From positions 62,001 through 126,000 of the forward strand of contig NZ_VTWH01000006.1 of the NCBI RefSeq assembly GCF_008369445.1: DNA of 64,000 nt, read 5' to 3'. The stretch's first letter is position 1. Every line of letters begins with the position of its first letter. The notes beneath the pieces are model-generated. The model saw only the letters and a program-made list of their open reading frames with translations. It was not told the origin of the DNA and searched no databases. Both the position numbers and the translations under genes were made by a program. Shown piece by piece: positions 7,494-17,097 of the stretch. This stretch comes from Aureimonas fodinaquatilis (GTDB lineage: Bacteria > Pseudomonadota > Alphaproteobacteria > Rhizobiales > Rhizobiaceae).

Positions 7494-9982
7494 GGAAGAA
7501 TCTCCTGTGTGGAGTGGGTATCCGGCACGGCCGGCACGGCGGATTCCGGCCGGTCGGCAAGATTGGTGAGGTTCGGGATCAGGTCGGCCGCCCAATCGAC
7601 GCCGCGCTCGTGCAGCCATGCGGCGAGGAAGCCGGCGCGGCCGTGTTCGGCGACGATCTGCGCAATGAGCGTCTGGTCGGACTTGGAGGATGCGGCGCAG
7701 AGCGCGAGGCCGACTTCGGACAGGCCCAGCTCGAACAGCCGGTTGCCGCGCCGCGACTGGCAATAGTAATCCCGCTTGGGCGTGGCCCGTGCCAAAATCT
7801 CGATCTGGCGGTCATTGAGGCCGAAGCGGCGATAGATCGCCGCGATCTGCGGCTCAATGGCGCGCTCGTTCGGCAGCAGGAGCCGCGTCGGGCAGCTCTC
7901 GATGATGGCGGGCGCTATGTTGCTGCCGTCGATGTCGCTGAGCGACTGCGTGGCGAAGATGACGGAAGCGTTTTTCTTACGCAGGGTTTTCAACCACTCG
8001 CGGAGCTGGCCGGCGAATCCCTCGTCGTCCAGCGCAAGCCAGCCTTCGTCGATGATGAGCAGCGTCGGCCGCCCGTCGAGCCGGTCGCCGATGCGATGAA
8101 ACAGATAGGCGAGCACCGCCGGAGCCGCGCCGGTCCCGACAAGGCCCTCGATCTCGAACGCCTGCACGTCCGCCGATCCCAAATGCTCTGTCTCGGCGTC
8201 GAGCAGCCGGCCATAGGCACCGCCGACGCAGAACGGGCGCAATGCCTGCTTCAAGTCGTTCGACTGGAGCAGCACGGCAAGGCCGGTGATGGTGCGTTCT
8301 TCAACCGGCGCAGACGCCAGCGAGGTCAACGCCGTCCAAAGATGCTCTTTCACCTCGGGGTTGATGGCGATGCCTTCGCGCATGAGGATGGCCACAATCC
8401 AGTCCGCCGCCCATGCGCGTTCATAGGTGTCGTGAATGCGGGCAAGCGGCTGGAGCGAAACGGACGCCTCGTCCCCTTCCGTGAGGCCATTGCCCAAATC
8501 GTGCCAGTCGCCGCCCATGGCGAGCGCGGCGGCGCGGATGCTGCCGCCGAAGTCGAAGGCGAAAACCTGCGATCTTGCGTAACGGCGGAACTGGAGCGCC
8601 ATGAGGGCGAGCAGCACGCTCTTCCCCGCGCCCGTAGGGCCGACGACGAGGGTGTGCCCCACGTCGCCGACATGGAGAGAAAACCGGAACGGGGTTGAGC
8701 CTTCGGTCTGGCCATAGAGCAAGGGTGGTGCACCGAAATGCTCGTCCCGTTCCGGCCCTGCCCACACCGCCGATAACGGGATCATGTGGGCGAGATTCAA
8801 AGTGCTGATGGGCGGCTGGCGGACATTGGCGTAGGCGTGTCCGGGCAGGCTGCCGAGCCATGCGTCAACCGCGTTGACGGTCTCGGCCATGGCGGTGAAG
8901 TCGCGGCCCTGAACGATCTTCTCTACCAGGCGCAATTTCTCGTCGGCAATGCGCGGGTCGGCATCCCAAACGGTGACGGTGGCCGTGACATAGGCCATGC
9001 CCGCAACGTCCGCGCCGAGTTCCTGCAGGGCCATGTCGGCGTCGAGCGCCTTGTTCGCGGCGTCGGTGTCCACAAGCGCGGACGCCTCGTTCGTCATCAC
9101 CTCTTTCAGAATCGCGGCGATGGATTTGCGCTTGGCGAACCACTGCCGCCTGATCTTCGCAAGCAGCCGCGTCGCATCGGTCTTGTCGAGCAGGATCGCG
9201 CGCGTGCTCCACCGATAGGGGAACGGCAGCCGGTTCATGTCGTCGAGCAGGCCCGGCGTCGTCGCGGTCGGGAAGCCTACGATGGTCAGCACGCGCAGAT
9301 GCGCGTCGCCAAGGCGCGGCTCCAGCCCGCCGGTCAAGGGCTGGTCGGCGAGCAGCGCGTCGAGGTGCATTGGCACCTCGGGCACGCGAACCCGATGCCG
9401 GTTGGTGGAGATGGTGGAATGGAGATAGGTCAGCGTCGCGCCGTCATCCATCCAACGGCACTCCGGCATGAAGCCGTCGAGCAAGGCCAGCACGCGGTCG
9501 GTGCGGTCGATGAAGCCGCGCAGCAACTCCCACGGGTCCACGCCGGTCTTCTCGCGGCCCTCGTAGAGCCATGTTTCGGCGCGGGCGGCTTCCTCGGCCG
9601 GGGGCAGCCAGAGGAAGGTCAGGAAATAGCCGGACACGAAATGCGCGTCCGCTTCCTCGAAACCGGCCTTACGCTCCGCATCGACCAGCGCCGATGCGGG
9701 ATCGGGAAACATGCTGTCGGGATAGGTCGCCGCCTCGCTGCGCTGCGCCTCGACAAAAATGCTCCAGCCGGAGCCGAGACGGCGCACGGCGTTGTTAATG
9801 CGGCCTGCGACAGCGACCAGCTCGGCGGCGACGGCGGAATCCAGATCGGGGCCGCGAAACTTCGCGGTGCGCTGGAATGAACCGTCCTTGTTCAAGACAA
9901 CACCCGAGCCGACCAGCGCCGCCCAGGGCAGGTAGTCGGAGAGACGGGCGGCGGTGCGGCGGTATTCGGAAAGGTTCATCAT
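7490..9982 (-). CDS. trbE: Conjugal transfer ATPase TrbE (VirB4-like)
   Basis: This is the large motor ATPase of the secretion channel, about 830 residues from the MMNLSEYRRTAARLSDYLPW start at 9982 (an ATG six codons further upstream is also in frame). Walker A is VVGPTGAGKSVLLALMALQF at about residue 455 and Walker B is TLLIIDEGWLALDDEGF at about 645, followed by SVIFATQSLSDID. It drives pilus assembly and substrate transfer from the cytoplasmic face. It overlaps trbJ by 4 bp. Confidence 0.96.
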   Translation of the reverse strand: MMNLSEYRRTAARLSDYLPWAALVGSGVVLNKDGSFQRTAKFRGPDLDSAVAAELVAVAGRINNAVRRLGSGWSIFVEAQRSEAATYPDSMFPDPASALVDAERKAGFEEADAHFVSGYFLTFLWLPPAEEAARAETWLYEGREKTGVDPWELLRGFIDRTDRVLALLDGFMPECRWMDDGATLTYLHSTISTNRHRVRVPEVPMHLDALLADQPLTGGLEPRLGDAHLRVLTIVGFPTATTPGLLDDMNRLPFPYRWSTRAILLDKTDATRLLAKIRRQWFAKRKSIAAILKEVMTNEASALVDTDAANKALDADMALQELGADVAGMAYVTATVTVWDADPRIADEKLRLVEKIVQGRDFTAMAETVNAVDAWLGSLPGHAYANVRQPPISTLNLAHMIPLSAVWAGPERDEHFGAPPLLYGQTEGSTPFRFSLHVGDVGHTLVVGPTGAGKSVLLALMALQFRRYARSQVFAFDFGGSIRAAALAMGGDWHDLGNGLTEGDEASVSLQPLARIHDTYERAWAADWIVAILMREGIAINPEVKEHLWTALTSLASAPVEERTITGLAVLLQSNDLKQALRPFCVGGAYGRLLDAETEHLGSADVQAFEIEGLVGTGAAPAVLAYLFHRIGDRLDGRPTLLIIDEGWLALDDEGFAGQLREWLKTLRKKNASVIFATQSLSDIDGSNIAPAIIESCPTRLLLPNERAIEPQIAAIYRRFGLNDRQIEILARATPKRDYYCQSRRGNRLFELGLSEVGLALCAASSKSDQTLIAQIVAEHGRAGFLAAWLHERGVDWAADLIPNLTNLADRPESAVPAVPDTHSTQEILP

Positions 9983-9996
9983 GAATTGGCTCCCGC

Positions 9997-10278
9997 TCAA
10001 ACCGTCAGAAAGGCCGGGATGCGCAGATGCCTGCGCCCGACCTCGACGAATTGCGGATCACGCTTTGCAGCCCACACGGCCGCGAAATGGCCGATGGCCC
10101 ATATTGCAAGGCCGACCAGCCAGAGGCGCAGGCCGAGACCCACGGCTCCGGCAAGCGGCCCGTTCAGAATCGCGATGGAGCGCGGTGCGCCGCCGAGCAG
10201 GATATGCTCGGTCAGCGCCCTGTGAACCGGGACCGAAAATCCCGGCACCGCGTCGAGCGGTTCGAGGCCGCCCGCCAT
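9997..10278 (-). CDS. trbD: Conjugal transfer protein TrbD (VirB3-like)
   Basis: This 93-residue inner-membrane protein begins MAGGLEPLDAVPGFSVPVHR and has the family sequence ALTEHILLGGAPRSIAILNG, then a double hydrophobic hairpin. It works with TrbE in pilus biogenesis. The ATG at 10278 overlaps the trbC stop by one base (TGATG). It is shorter than the surrounding open frame and was placed by homology pattern. Confidence 0.9.
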   Translation of the reverse strand: MAGGLEPLDAVPGFSVPVHRALTEHILLGGAPRSIAILNGPLAGAVGLGLRLWLVGLAIWAIGHFAAVWAAKRDPQFVEVGRRHLRIPAFLTV

Positions 10279-10610
10279 CAAACGAGCGCCCCGCCGCCGA
10301 ACGAGAAGAACGACAGGAAGAAGCTCGACGCCGCGAAGGCGATGCTGAGTCCAAAGACGATCTGGATCAGCTTGCGGAAGCCGCCGCCCGTATCGCCGAA
10401 GGCCAGCGTCAGGCCGGTTACGATAATGATGATGACGGCGATGATCTTGGCAACCGGCCCCTCGATGGACTGGAGGATTTGCTGCAAGGGCTGCTCCCAT
10501 GGCATCGACGAACCGGACGCATGGGCGGCCGGGGCAAGCATGAGGCTGATGGCAAAGGTGGATGCGGCGGTCGCCATGGTGCGATAGCCACGCGAAAGAG
10601 TGCGGATCAT
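10278..10610 (-). CDS. trbC: Conjugal transfer protein TrbC (VirB2-like pilin)
   Basis: This 110-residue prepilin has a long leader ([18 protein letters not shown] ... PAAHASG) and two hydrophobic helices separated by a short polar loop, as in VirB2/TrbC pilins. Processed TrbC is the conjugative pilus subunit. It overlaps trbB by 4 bp upstream and trbD by 1 bp downstream. Confidence 0.93.
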   Translation of the reverse strand: MIRTLSRGYRTMATAASTFAISLMLAPAAHASGSSMPWEQPLQQILQSIEGPVAKIIAVIIIIVTGLTLAFGDTGGGFRKLIQIVFGLSIAFAASSFFLSFFSFGGGALV

Positions 10611-11590
10611 GAAAGGTCTCCTGTGTGGTCGGGGATTGCGGGGACGATGCTGTAGTCGCCGTCCGGCCCCAGACCTTCGATGTGGGCGAGTTCGGTCAGC
10701 CGGCGCGCGGAACCGCGCCCGACGAGAACGGCAACAAGGTCGATGGTCTCGGCGAGGAGCGCGCGGGGGACGGTGACGACAGCCTCTTGGATTAGTTGTT
10801 CAAGGCGACGGAGCGCGCCGATGCCTGTGCCGGCGTGGATGGTTCCGATCCCGCCGGGGTGCCCGGTGCCCCATGCTTTGAGCAGGTCGAAGGCTTCCGA
10901 TCCGCGCACTTCGCCGATGGGGATGCGGTCGGGGCGCAGGCGCAGCGAGGACCGGACCAGATCGGAAAGCGTCGCCACGCCGTCTTTCGTTCGCATGGCG
11001 ACAAGGTTCGGCGCGGCGCATTGCAACTCACGCGTGTCTTCTATGATGACGACGCGATCCGCCGTCTTCGCCACCTCGGCGAGCAGCGCGTTGGTCAGCG
11101 TGGTCTTGCCGGTCGAGGTGCCGCCCGCCACCAAGATATTGGCGCGGGACTGGACAGCAGCGCGCAGCGTATCCGCCTGATCGGCAGACATGATGCCCGC
11201 CGCCACGTAATCGTCGAGCGTGAACACCGCGACGGCGGGCTTGCGGATGGCAAAGGTCGGGGCGGCGACCACGGGCGGCAGCAAGCCCTCGAACCTCTCC
11301 CCGCTCTCCGGCAGCTCGGCCGAGACGCGCGGGCTGCGGGCATGAACTTCCGCACCGACATGATGCGCGACTAACCGAACGATGCGTTCACCATCGGCGG
11401 CGGACAGACGCTCGCCCGTATCGGACAGTCCTTCGGACAGGCGGTCGATCCACAACCGACCGTCCGGGTTCAGCATCACCTCGACCACGGCCGGGTCTTC
11501 GAGCAGCCGGGCGATTGCGGGGCCGAGTGCGGTGCGCAACATGCGCGCGCCGCGCGCAATGGCTTCCGGTCTTTGGTGGTTGATGGTCAT
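10607..11590 (-). CDS. trbB: P-type conjugative transfer ATPase TrbB (VirB11-like)
   Basis: This 327-residue hexameric ATPase is the first gene of the trb operon. Walker A is [20 protein letters not shown] (about residues 154-173), the Asp box is [12 protein letters not shown], and Walker B/His box follow at [20 protein letters not shown] and [14 protein letters not shown]. VirB11 switches the channel between pilus building and DNA transfer. The 146-bp region upstream holds one copy of a 25-bp repeat also present upstream of traG. Confidence 0.96.
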   Translation of the reverse strand: MTINHQRPEAIARGARMLRTALGPAIARLLEDPAVVEVMLNPDGRLWIDRLSEGLSDTGERLSAADGERIVRLVAHHVGAEVHARSPRVSAELPESGERFEGLLPPVVAAPTFAIRKPAVAVFTLDDYVAAGIMSADQADTLRAAVQSRANILVAGGTSTGKTTLTNALLAEVAKTADRVVIIEDTRELQCAAPNLVAMRTKDGVATLSDLVRSSLRLRPDRIPIGEVRGSEAFDLLKAWGTGHPGGIGTIHAGTGIGALRRLEQLIQEAVVTVPRALLAETIDLVAVLVGRGSARRLTELAHIEGLGPDGDYSIVPAIPDHTGDLS

Positions 11591-11704
11591 GTCGGCCCCG
11601 TTTCTTCATGGGGCGCGACAGGCGATCCCCGGATCGGGGTCGATTAAGAGAGACCGAAATGCGGCCGGTTCAACAAGTATCTAAGCGGCGGCGGTGATCG
11701 GCGG

Positions 11705-11729
11705 CTATCGGCGGTAAATAGGATGGGTC
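11705..11729 (-). repeat. 25-bp direct repeat, copy 1, upstream of trbB
   Basis: A 25-base sequence (CTATCGGCGG then TAAATAGGATGGGTC on the + strand) is repeated without mismatch at 14311-14335, in the same orientation. Copy 1 lies 115 bp upstream of trbB and just after the copG stop. A common operator or promoter for the trb and traG units is inferred. Confidence 0.85.
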
Positions 11730-11736
11730 CGAATAC

Positions 11737-12216
11737 TTACTCTTGATCGCCGTTGCTCTCGGACTCGTCCGGCAACTGAACGTCGGGAAGTGAGTCGAGG
11801 TCACGCGACAGCTCTTTGAGGAACCTGTCGCCCGTCGCCAGACGCCGGCCGAGATTCTGCATGAAGCCCTCGAACCGCTCCGCGCCTTTCGCGCGAGCAG
11901 CGGATTGTGCGACTCCCGTAAGCGGCGGTGTGATGGTCATCCAGAAATGGATGAACTGCGCGACCGTCTCGCCGAGGACGGCGAGATCCAGGTCGAGGGT
12001 GTCGATCTGGGGGCCGAGCTTGTCCAAGCGGCGCGACATGGCTGCTTCAAGCTGGTCGGCGGCATCGCCGGACAGGTAGGACATGACCGCCGCCTCCACG
12101 ATGGCGGATTTCGAGACATTGCGGCGTAACGCAACCGAGCGGCGCAGCGCCATCGCCTCGATCTGCGGAATGAGCGCGGGGTCGAAATAGATATTCAGGC
12201 GGGTTCTGGTTGCCAT
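11737..12216 (-). CDS. CopG-family ribbon-helix-helix protein of the traG-trb region
   Basis: This 159-residue protein starts MATRTRLNIYFDPALIPQIE, the typical ribbon-helix-helix strand, and continues with a helical body (SKSAIVEAAVMSYLSGDAADQLEAAM split over two helices). Such CopG proteins lie between traG and trbB in many ICEs and may regulate transfer genes or assist relaxosome assembly. The ATG at 12216 is favoured by GAGGACA upstream and by a 10-bp gap after traG; an in-frame ATG at 12246 would overlap traG. Confidence 0.88.
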   Translation of the reverse strand: MATRTRLNIYFDPALIPQIEAMALRRSVALRRNVSKSAIVEAAVMSYLSGDAADQLEAAMSRRLDKLGPQIDTLDLDLAVLGETVAQFIHFWMTITPPLTGVAQSAARAKGAERFEGFMQNLGRRLATGDRFLKELSRDLDSLPDVQLPDESESNGDQE

Positions 12217-12226
12217 CGGCGTGTCC

Positions 12227-14215
12227 TCAAATGTCGATTCCGTCATCGGGGTTCAATGCCACCTGCCGCGCGACCATCCTCATCCGCTGGCGTATGGCGC
12301 GGGCCTTGGCCGCGTCAACGTCCGGCTCGTCGTCCACAAACTCGAACTCCTGTTCGGATGATGGTGGCGGGGCAACGATTTCCTCATGCTCCGGCAACTC
12401 CGGCTCGCGGCGGATGCCCGCATTGGCCGGATCGCCCTCGGCCCCGTCTGCGGCGGCCAGCGCGGAACGGCTTTCCGCCGGGACCACGCGGCCGGACCAG
12501 TCATCCGCGGATGGGCTGGGCGCCAGCGGATCGGCGATCAGATCGGGCGGGGTCAGGATGCGTTCCTGAAACCGCGCGTCCTCATAGTAGCGGGCCTTGG
12601 TGGCGCGGATCGGGGGCGTGCCCGCGACCATGACAATTTCGTCGGTGGGCGGAAGCTGCATGATCTCGCCCGGCGTGAGCAGCGGCCGGGCCGTCTCCTG
12701 CCGCGACACCATGAGATGCCCGAGCCATGGCGCTAGTCGGTGCCCGGCGTAGTTGGTGGAATCGCGCAGTTCGGTCGCGGTGCCGAGCGCGTCGCTCACC
12801 CGCTTGGCTGTCCGCTCGTCATTTGTGGCAAAGCTGACGCGCACATGGCAGTTGTCGAGGATCGCATTGTTCGGCCCATAGGCGCGCTCGATCTGATTGA
12901 GGCTCTGCGCGATCAGGAAGCCCTTGAGGCCGTAGCCCGCCATGAAGGCCAAGGCGCTCTCGAAGAAGTCCAGACGGCCGAGCGCGGGAAATTCGTCGAG
13001 CATTAATAGCAGGCGATGGCGCTTGCCGGAGGTGGTCAATTCCTCGGTCAACCGTCTGCCGATCTGGTTGAGGATGAGCCTGATCAGCGGCTTGGTGCGG
13101 TTTATGTCGGACGGCGGCACGACAAGGTAGAGCGTGACGGGCTGACGGCTGTCGACCAGATCGGCAATGCGCCAGTCGCATCGTGCCGTCACCCGCGCCA
13201 CCACGGGATCGCGGTTGAGGCCGAGAAACGACATGGCGGTGCTCAATACGCCCGACCGCTCGTTTTCGGATTTGTTCAACAGCTCGCGCGCCGACGACGC
13301 GATGACGGGATGAACACCCGCCTCGCCGAGATGCGGCGTGTCCATCATCGCGCGCAAGGTCGCCTCGACCGGGCGGCGCGGGTCGGACAGGAAGTTGGCG
13401 ACACCCGCCAAGGTCTTGTCTTTCTCCGCATAGAGAACATGCAGGATCGCGCCGACCAGCAGTGAATGGCTGGTCTTTTCCCAATGGTTGCGCTTGTCGA
13501 GACTGCCTTCGGGATCGACCAGAATATCCGCGATATTCTGCACGTCGCGGACTTCCCATTCGCCTTGTCGGACCTCCAGCAGCGGGTTGTAGGCCGACGA
13601 TCTGGCGTTGGTTGGATCGAACAGCAGCACGCGGCCATGCTTCGCGCGGAAGCCTGCTGTCAGCGTCCAGTTCTCGCCCTTTATGTCGTGGACAATGGCA
13701 GATGCCGGCCATGTCAGCAGCGTCGGCACCACCAATCCGACGCCCTTGCCGCTGCGCGTCGGGGCGAAGCATAGAACATGCTCGGGACCGTCATGGCGCA
13801 GATAGTCCCTGTCGTATCGGCCGAGCAGGACGCCATCGGCGCCGAGCAATCCAGCCCCTAGTATTTCCTTGTCCTCGGCCCATCGCGCCGATCCGTAGGT
13901 GGCAACGCTGCGCGCCTCCCGTGCCCGGATGATCGACATGAAGATGGCGGCGGCGATGGCGATGAAGCCGCCCGACGCTGCGATAATCGCGCCTTCGACG
14001 AAGATCGCGGGCGCGTAGGCGTCGAACGAAAACCACCACCAGAAGAAGGCCGGTGGGTAATAGACCGGCAGGCCAACCAACTCGAACCACGGATTGCCAA
14101 GCTGCGGTTGGAAGACAAGGCGGAACGCGACCCATTGCGTCGCTGCCCACGTCATCACCAGAACGATGGTGAAGACGACGGCGATCTGACCCCAAAGGAT
14201 TCGGCCTCCACGCAA
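12227..14215 (-). CDS. traG: Type IV coupling protein TraG (VirD4-like)
   Basis: This 662-residue membrane ATPase brings the relaxase-DNA complex to the channel. It has two N-terminal membrane helices with a periplasmic loop (residues about 8-100), Walker A FAPTRSGKGVGLVVPTLL at about 158, and Walker B LLLMLDEFPALGRLDFFE at about 408, followed by FLIAQSLNQIERAYG. The acidic C-terminal tail (EEFEF-like, EIVAPPPSSEQEFE) is variable in the family. The gene is followed by copG after 10 bp. Confidence 0.96.
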   Translation of the reverse strand: MRGGRILWGQIAVVFTIVLVMTWAATQWVAFRLVFQPQLGNPWFELVGLPVYYPPAFFWWWFSFDAYAPAIFVEGAIIAASGGFIAIAAAIFMSIIRAREARSVATYGSARWAEDKEILGAGLLGADGVLLGRYDRDYLRHDGPEHVLCFAPTRSGKGVGLVVPTLLTWPASAIVHDIKGENWTLTAGFRAKHGRVLLFDPTNARSSAYNPLLEVRQGEWEVRDVQNIADILVDPEGSLDKRNHWEKTSHSLLVGAILHVLYAEKDKTLAGVANFLSDPRRPVEATLRAMMDTPHLGEAGVHPVIASSARELLNKSENERSGVLSTAMSFLGLNRDPVVARVTARCDWRIADLVDSRQPVTLYLVVPPSDINRTKPLIRLILNQIGRRLTEELTTSGKRHRLLLMLDEFPALGRLDFFESALAFMAGYGLKGFLIAQSLNQIERAYGPNNAILDNCHVRVSFATNDERTAKRVSDALGTATELRDSTNYAGHRLAPWLGHLMVSRQETARPLLTPGEIMQLPPTDEIVMVAGTPPIRATKARYYEDARFQERILTPPDLIADPLAPSPSADDWSGRVVPAESRSALAAADGAEGDPANAGIRREPELPEHEEIVAPPPSSEQEFEFVDDEPDVDAAKARAIRQRMRMVARQVALNPDDGIDI

Positions 14216-14310
14216 TGCAGGCTCCAGTCGGCAAAGAGACGGAGCCGATCAGAGAGTAGGCAAAATCGGAACAGGCAACAGGAAAGATGGTGCGGGAGGG
14301 CTGGCGGATA

Positions 14311-14335
14311 CTATCGGCGGTAAATAGGATGGGTC
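14311..14335 (-). repeat. 25-bp direct repeat, copy 2, upstream of traG
   Basis: This is identical over 25 bases to 11705-11729 and lies 96 bp upstream of the traG start, in the same orientation relative to the gene. The two copies bracket the traG-copG pair, but their position before two minus-strand transcription units fits a shared regulatory site better than an insertion scar. Confidence 0.85.
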
Positions 14336-14370
14336 GTACCGGGAGCACCGGGTCGAGAACTGGCGACAAT

Positions 14371-15242
14371 TCAGATTGACCGGCCGGACCGACTCATCTG
14401 GCCCGCAATATCGAGAAGGCTTCGCAGAGCGGGACTGCGATTGTGCGGGGACCAGATGGCGGAAAACGGCAGAGGTTCGAGCTCGTCAAGAATTGGAAGG
14501 AATCTCACGCCGGATAAGTGCATCAGCGATGTCGCCTCGCCGACGATGGTGACGCCATAGCCCTGCGCAACCATCGACAGCAGCGTGCCGCGCTCAACGT
14601 CGAAGCGCAGGATGGACAGGTCTGGTGAAGTGCCAGCAAGGCGCACGACGATGTGGTCATGCACCTGTGGCCCGGTGCCGCCCTGACAGACTATAAACGT
14701 ATCCCCCGCCAGATCGGCCCAAGTCACGCCCGCCCCATCGCCAAGCGGATGGCGCGCGGGGAGCGCGGCCAGAAGACGTTCGCGCCATATCGGTCGGGCA
14801 TGACAGTCGGAAAACTCTGGCGCGCCCGCCACGAATGTCAGGTCCAGCCTGTTGGCCCGAAGCCGCATGACGCTCTCGCGGGCGGTGCCTTCGGCAATCT
14901 CAACGTCAATGCCCGGATGCTGCTCCCGGTAGCGTTCGACTAGGGTGGCGAGGAAACTGCCGGGGATCAGGGCATGGATGCCGATGCGCAGCCGGCCATG
15001 CCGGCGGTCCTGACCGCATGGTCGAGCTGGTCGATGCCGGTCGCCACCTGTTCGATGAAATGTCGGCCGGCTTCGGTCAGCCGGACGCCGCGCGCGTGAC
15101 GCTCGAATAGGAGGATGCCAAGGTCTTCCTCCAGCGCCTTCACACGCGCGCTGACGCTGGACTGCGCTATGCCGAGTGCGTTGGCGGCATGGCGGAAGTT
15201 CAGGTGTTCGGCGACCGCAAGCGTCTGAACGAGTGCAGCCAT
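14371..15242 (-). pseudogene. LysR-family regulator with a frameshift
   Basis: The N-terminal winged helix (MAALVQTLAVAEHLNFRHAA, then LGIAQSSVSARVKALEEDLG) reads in one frame from an ATG at 15242 to about 15000. The substrate-binding domain (GRLRIGIHALIPGSFLATLV onwards) reads in another frame from about 15000 to 14371. The shift falls at the GCCGGCATGGCCGGC sequence near 14990-15005, in the hinge between the domains, where a few bases of a repeated GGC context seem lost. No single frame gives a full protein, so it is called a pseudogene; sequencing error is an alternative. Confidence 0.8.
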
Positions 15243-15441
15243 AGGTATCCGGCCGCCAAGCAGCGGGGAGGAAATGTCGGCATCGGCTGTCGTTCGTAAT
15301 CGCCGCCGCATCGCGCCTAGCCGGACAGATTGACTGAGAGAGAAGACAGAAGGAGAAGACCAAGAAGCTCTCTCATTCGGCTTCCTCTCTCTGGGTAGCG
15401 CAGACCGCCGAAACTGGAACTAATCATGTCTCCAATCCCTG

Positions 15442-17010
15442 TCAGACCTTGCGGACGTTCGCGCCCACCTTGCGCAACGTCACAGCAGAAAGCACAGCAA
15501 GCCCGCTAACGATCACCGCGCTAAAGACGGCTGCGCCTTGAAGTCCTGTGATGAACGCGGTCTGCGCTTGTTCTAGCAATCCCGCCGGCAACTCCGATGT
15601 TATGGAAGACGCCGCCCACAAGCTGTCGCTGACGGCTTCGCGCGCCGTTGCTTCAAGGTCATTCGGTAAATGACCGGCTATCGCGCGGTGATAGATCGCA
15701 CTGGCAATGCTCCCTAGCAGAACGATGCCCAGCGAAACCCCAAGGTCCTGCATCACCTCCGTCATCGCAGAGGCAGAGCCTGCCTTCTCCGCTGGAGCAG
15801 CCGCGATCACCAAGTCGGTTCCCACGGCGGTGATGGTGCCATTGCCTAAGAAAGCTAGTGCCAGAGCAGCGACCGCCAACGCCACGCCAGCGGTGCCATG
15901 CCCCAATTGCGTCAGCATCAGGTAGCCCATAACCGACAGCGCCAGCGAACCGGCAACCACGAAGCCGGGCCGTATCACGCGAGCAACAAGAGACGCGCCG
16001 GTGCCGCCGACAATCATCGCCAGCGCCGCCAAGCCCATCCACAGGCCTGCGGCCAAAGGCGTGTAACCTGCCACCAACTGTAGATACTGAGTAACCAGCA
16101 ACATGGTGCCGCCGACCGCCACCAAGCCAAACAGCAGCACGATCAGCGCGACCGAGAAGGCCCGATCAGCAAACAAACTCAAATCGAGCAGAGGATCGAC
16201 CAACCGACATTGCTGCCTGACGAACATCCAGCCGAACAGCATTCCAGCCAAGATGGCGATAACGGCATCAAGAGCGATGCCTGATCCGGCGATTTGCTTG
16301 ATGCCATAGACGAAGGGCAACATGGCGGCGAGCGAGAGCGCGACGCTGAATAGGTCCAACCTTCCGCTGTTTGGCGCGCGGTATTCAGGCAACAGAAACG
16401 GCGCGAGTATCAGCAGCACGATTACGACAGGCACCGCGATAAGGAACCCGGCCCCCCACCAAAACCACTCCAGCATCAGGCCACCCACGACTGGCCCTAA
16501 TGCATAACCAATCCCCCACATCGCCACATAAAGGCCTATGGCGAGTGCGCGCTGACGCGGAACAGCAAACAAATTGCTGATAAGCGCCAACGTCGAGGGC
16601 ATCAACGTGGCACCTGCTACGCCAAGGGCGGCCCGTGCCGCGATCAGCATGTTCGCACTGGATGAAAAGGCTACGACCACCGAGGCACCCGCAAAAGCGA
16701 CCGCGCCAATAAGCAACAACTTCCGACGGCCAATGCGGTCGCCCAGCGTGCCCATCGTGACGAGAAAACCCGCGATCAGGAAGCCATAGGCATCCATGAT
16801 CCAGAGCGCCTGCGTGCTGGTCGGCTGCAAATCGAGCGCGAGCGCCGGCAAGGTCAGGTGTAACAGCGTCAAATCCATCCCCAACAGGATCGTTGGAAGG
16901 GATAGCAGCGCCAGCCCGAGCCATTCGCGCAAGCCCGCCTTGGCGGGCGTTTGCGAGTCGGTCTCGGCTAACGCGTCGGGTTCGGAGAATTCCGTTTCTT
17001 GGGCTGTCAT
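15442..17010 (-). CDS. MFS drug-efflux transporter, 14-TM (EmrB/QacA-like)
   Basis: This 522-residue inner-membrane protein has about 14 hydrophobic segments. It shows the DHA2 family motifs: LHLTLPALALDLQPTSTQAL with WIMDAYGFLIAGFLVTMG, motif A GDRIGRRKLLLIGA, and the motif C region YALGPVVGGLMLEW. QacA/SmvA-type pumps export cationic biocides and drugs. The ATG at 17010 follows GGAGGCAGTA. It is divergent from the MmyB-like regulator at 17098 across 87 bp, which suggests local control. Confidence 0.9.
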   Translation of the reverse strand: MTAQETEFSEPDALAETDSQTPAKAGLREWLGLALLSLPTILLGMDLTLLHLTLPALALDLQPTSTQALWIMDAYGFLIAGFLVTMGTLGDRIGRRKLLLIGAVAFAGASVVVAFSSSANMLIAARAALGVAGATLMPSTLALISNLFAVPRQRALAIGLYVAMWGIGYALGPVVGGLMLEWFWWGAGFLIAVPVVIVLLILAPFLLPEYRAPNSGRLDLFSVALSLAAMLPFVYGIKQIAGSGIALDAVIAILAGMLFGWMFVRQQCRLVDPLLDLSLFADRAFSVALIVLLFGLVAVGGTMLLVTQYLQLVAGYTPLAAGLWMGLAALAMIVGGTGASLVARVIRPGFVVAGSLALSVMGYLMLTQLGHGTAGVALAVAALALAFLGNGTITAVGTDLVIAAAPAEKAGSASAMTEVMQDLGVSLGIVLLGSIASAIYHRAIAGHLPNDLEATAREAVSDSLWAASSITSELPAGLLEQAQTAFITGLQGAAVFSAVIVSGLAVLSAVTLRKVGANVRKV

Positions 17011-17097
17011 TACTGCCTCCTTGTCGGAGGAGGATACTCGGGGCAGAATGGCAACTGTTACAATGTTAGTAATTATCCTGTTACTAGGAGTAATACC
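17011..17097. promoter_or_regulatory. Divergent promoter region of the MFS pump and its regulator
   Basis: The 87-bp spacer between the MFS start (17010) and the regulator start (17098) is AT-rich in its centre. It holds repeated GTTA/TTAC words (GTTACAATGTTAGTAAT, TGTTACTAGGAGTAAT) that could be regulator half-sites. It also carries both Shine-Dalgarno sequences. No promoter hexamer is certain. Confidence 0.45.

Noticed and set aside
7328..9880. Long plus-strand frames opposite trbE
   Set aside because: They are antisense shadows of a well-supported ATPase gene in high-GC sequence.
11705..11729. The 25-bp repeat as a proven oriT nic site
   Set aside because: Its CATCCTA core differs from YATCCTG at the base next to the nick and it lies far from the relaxase gene; kept only as an alternative.
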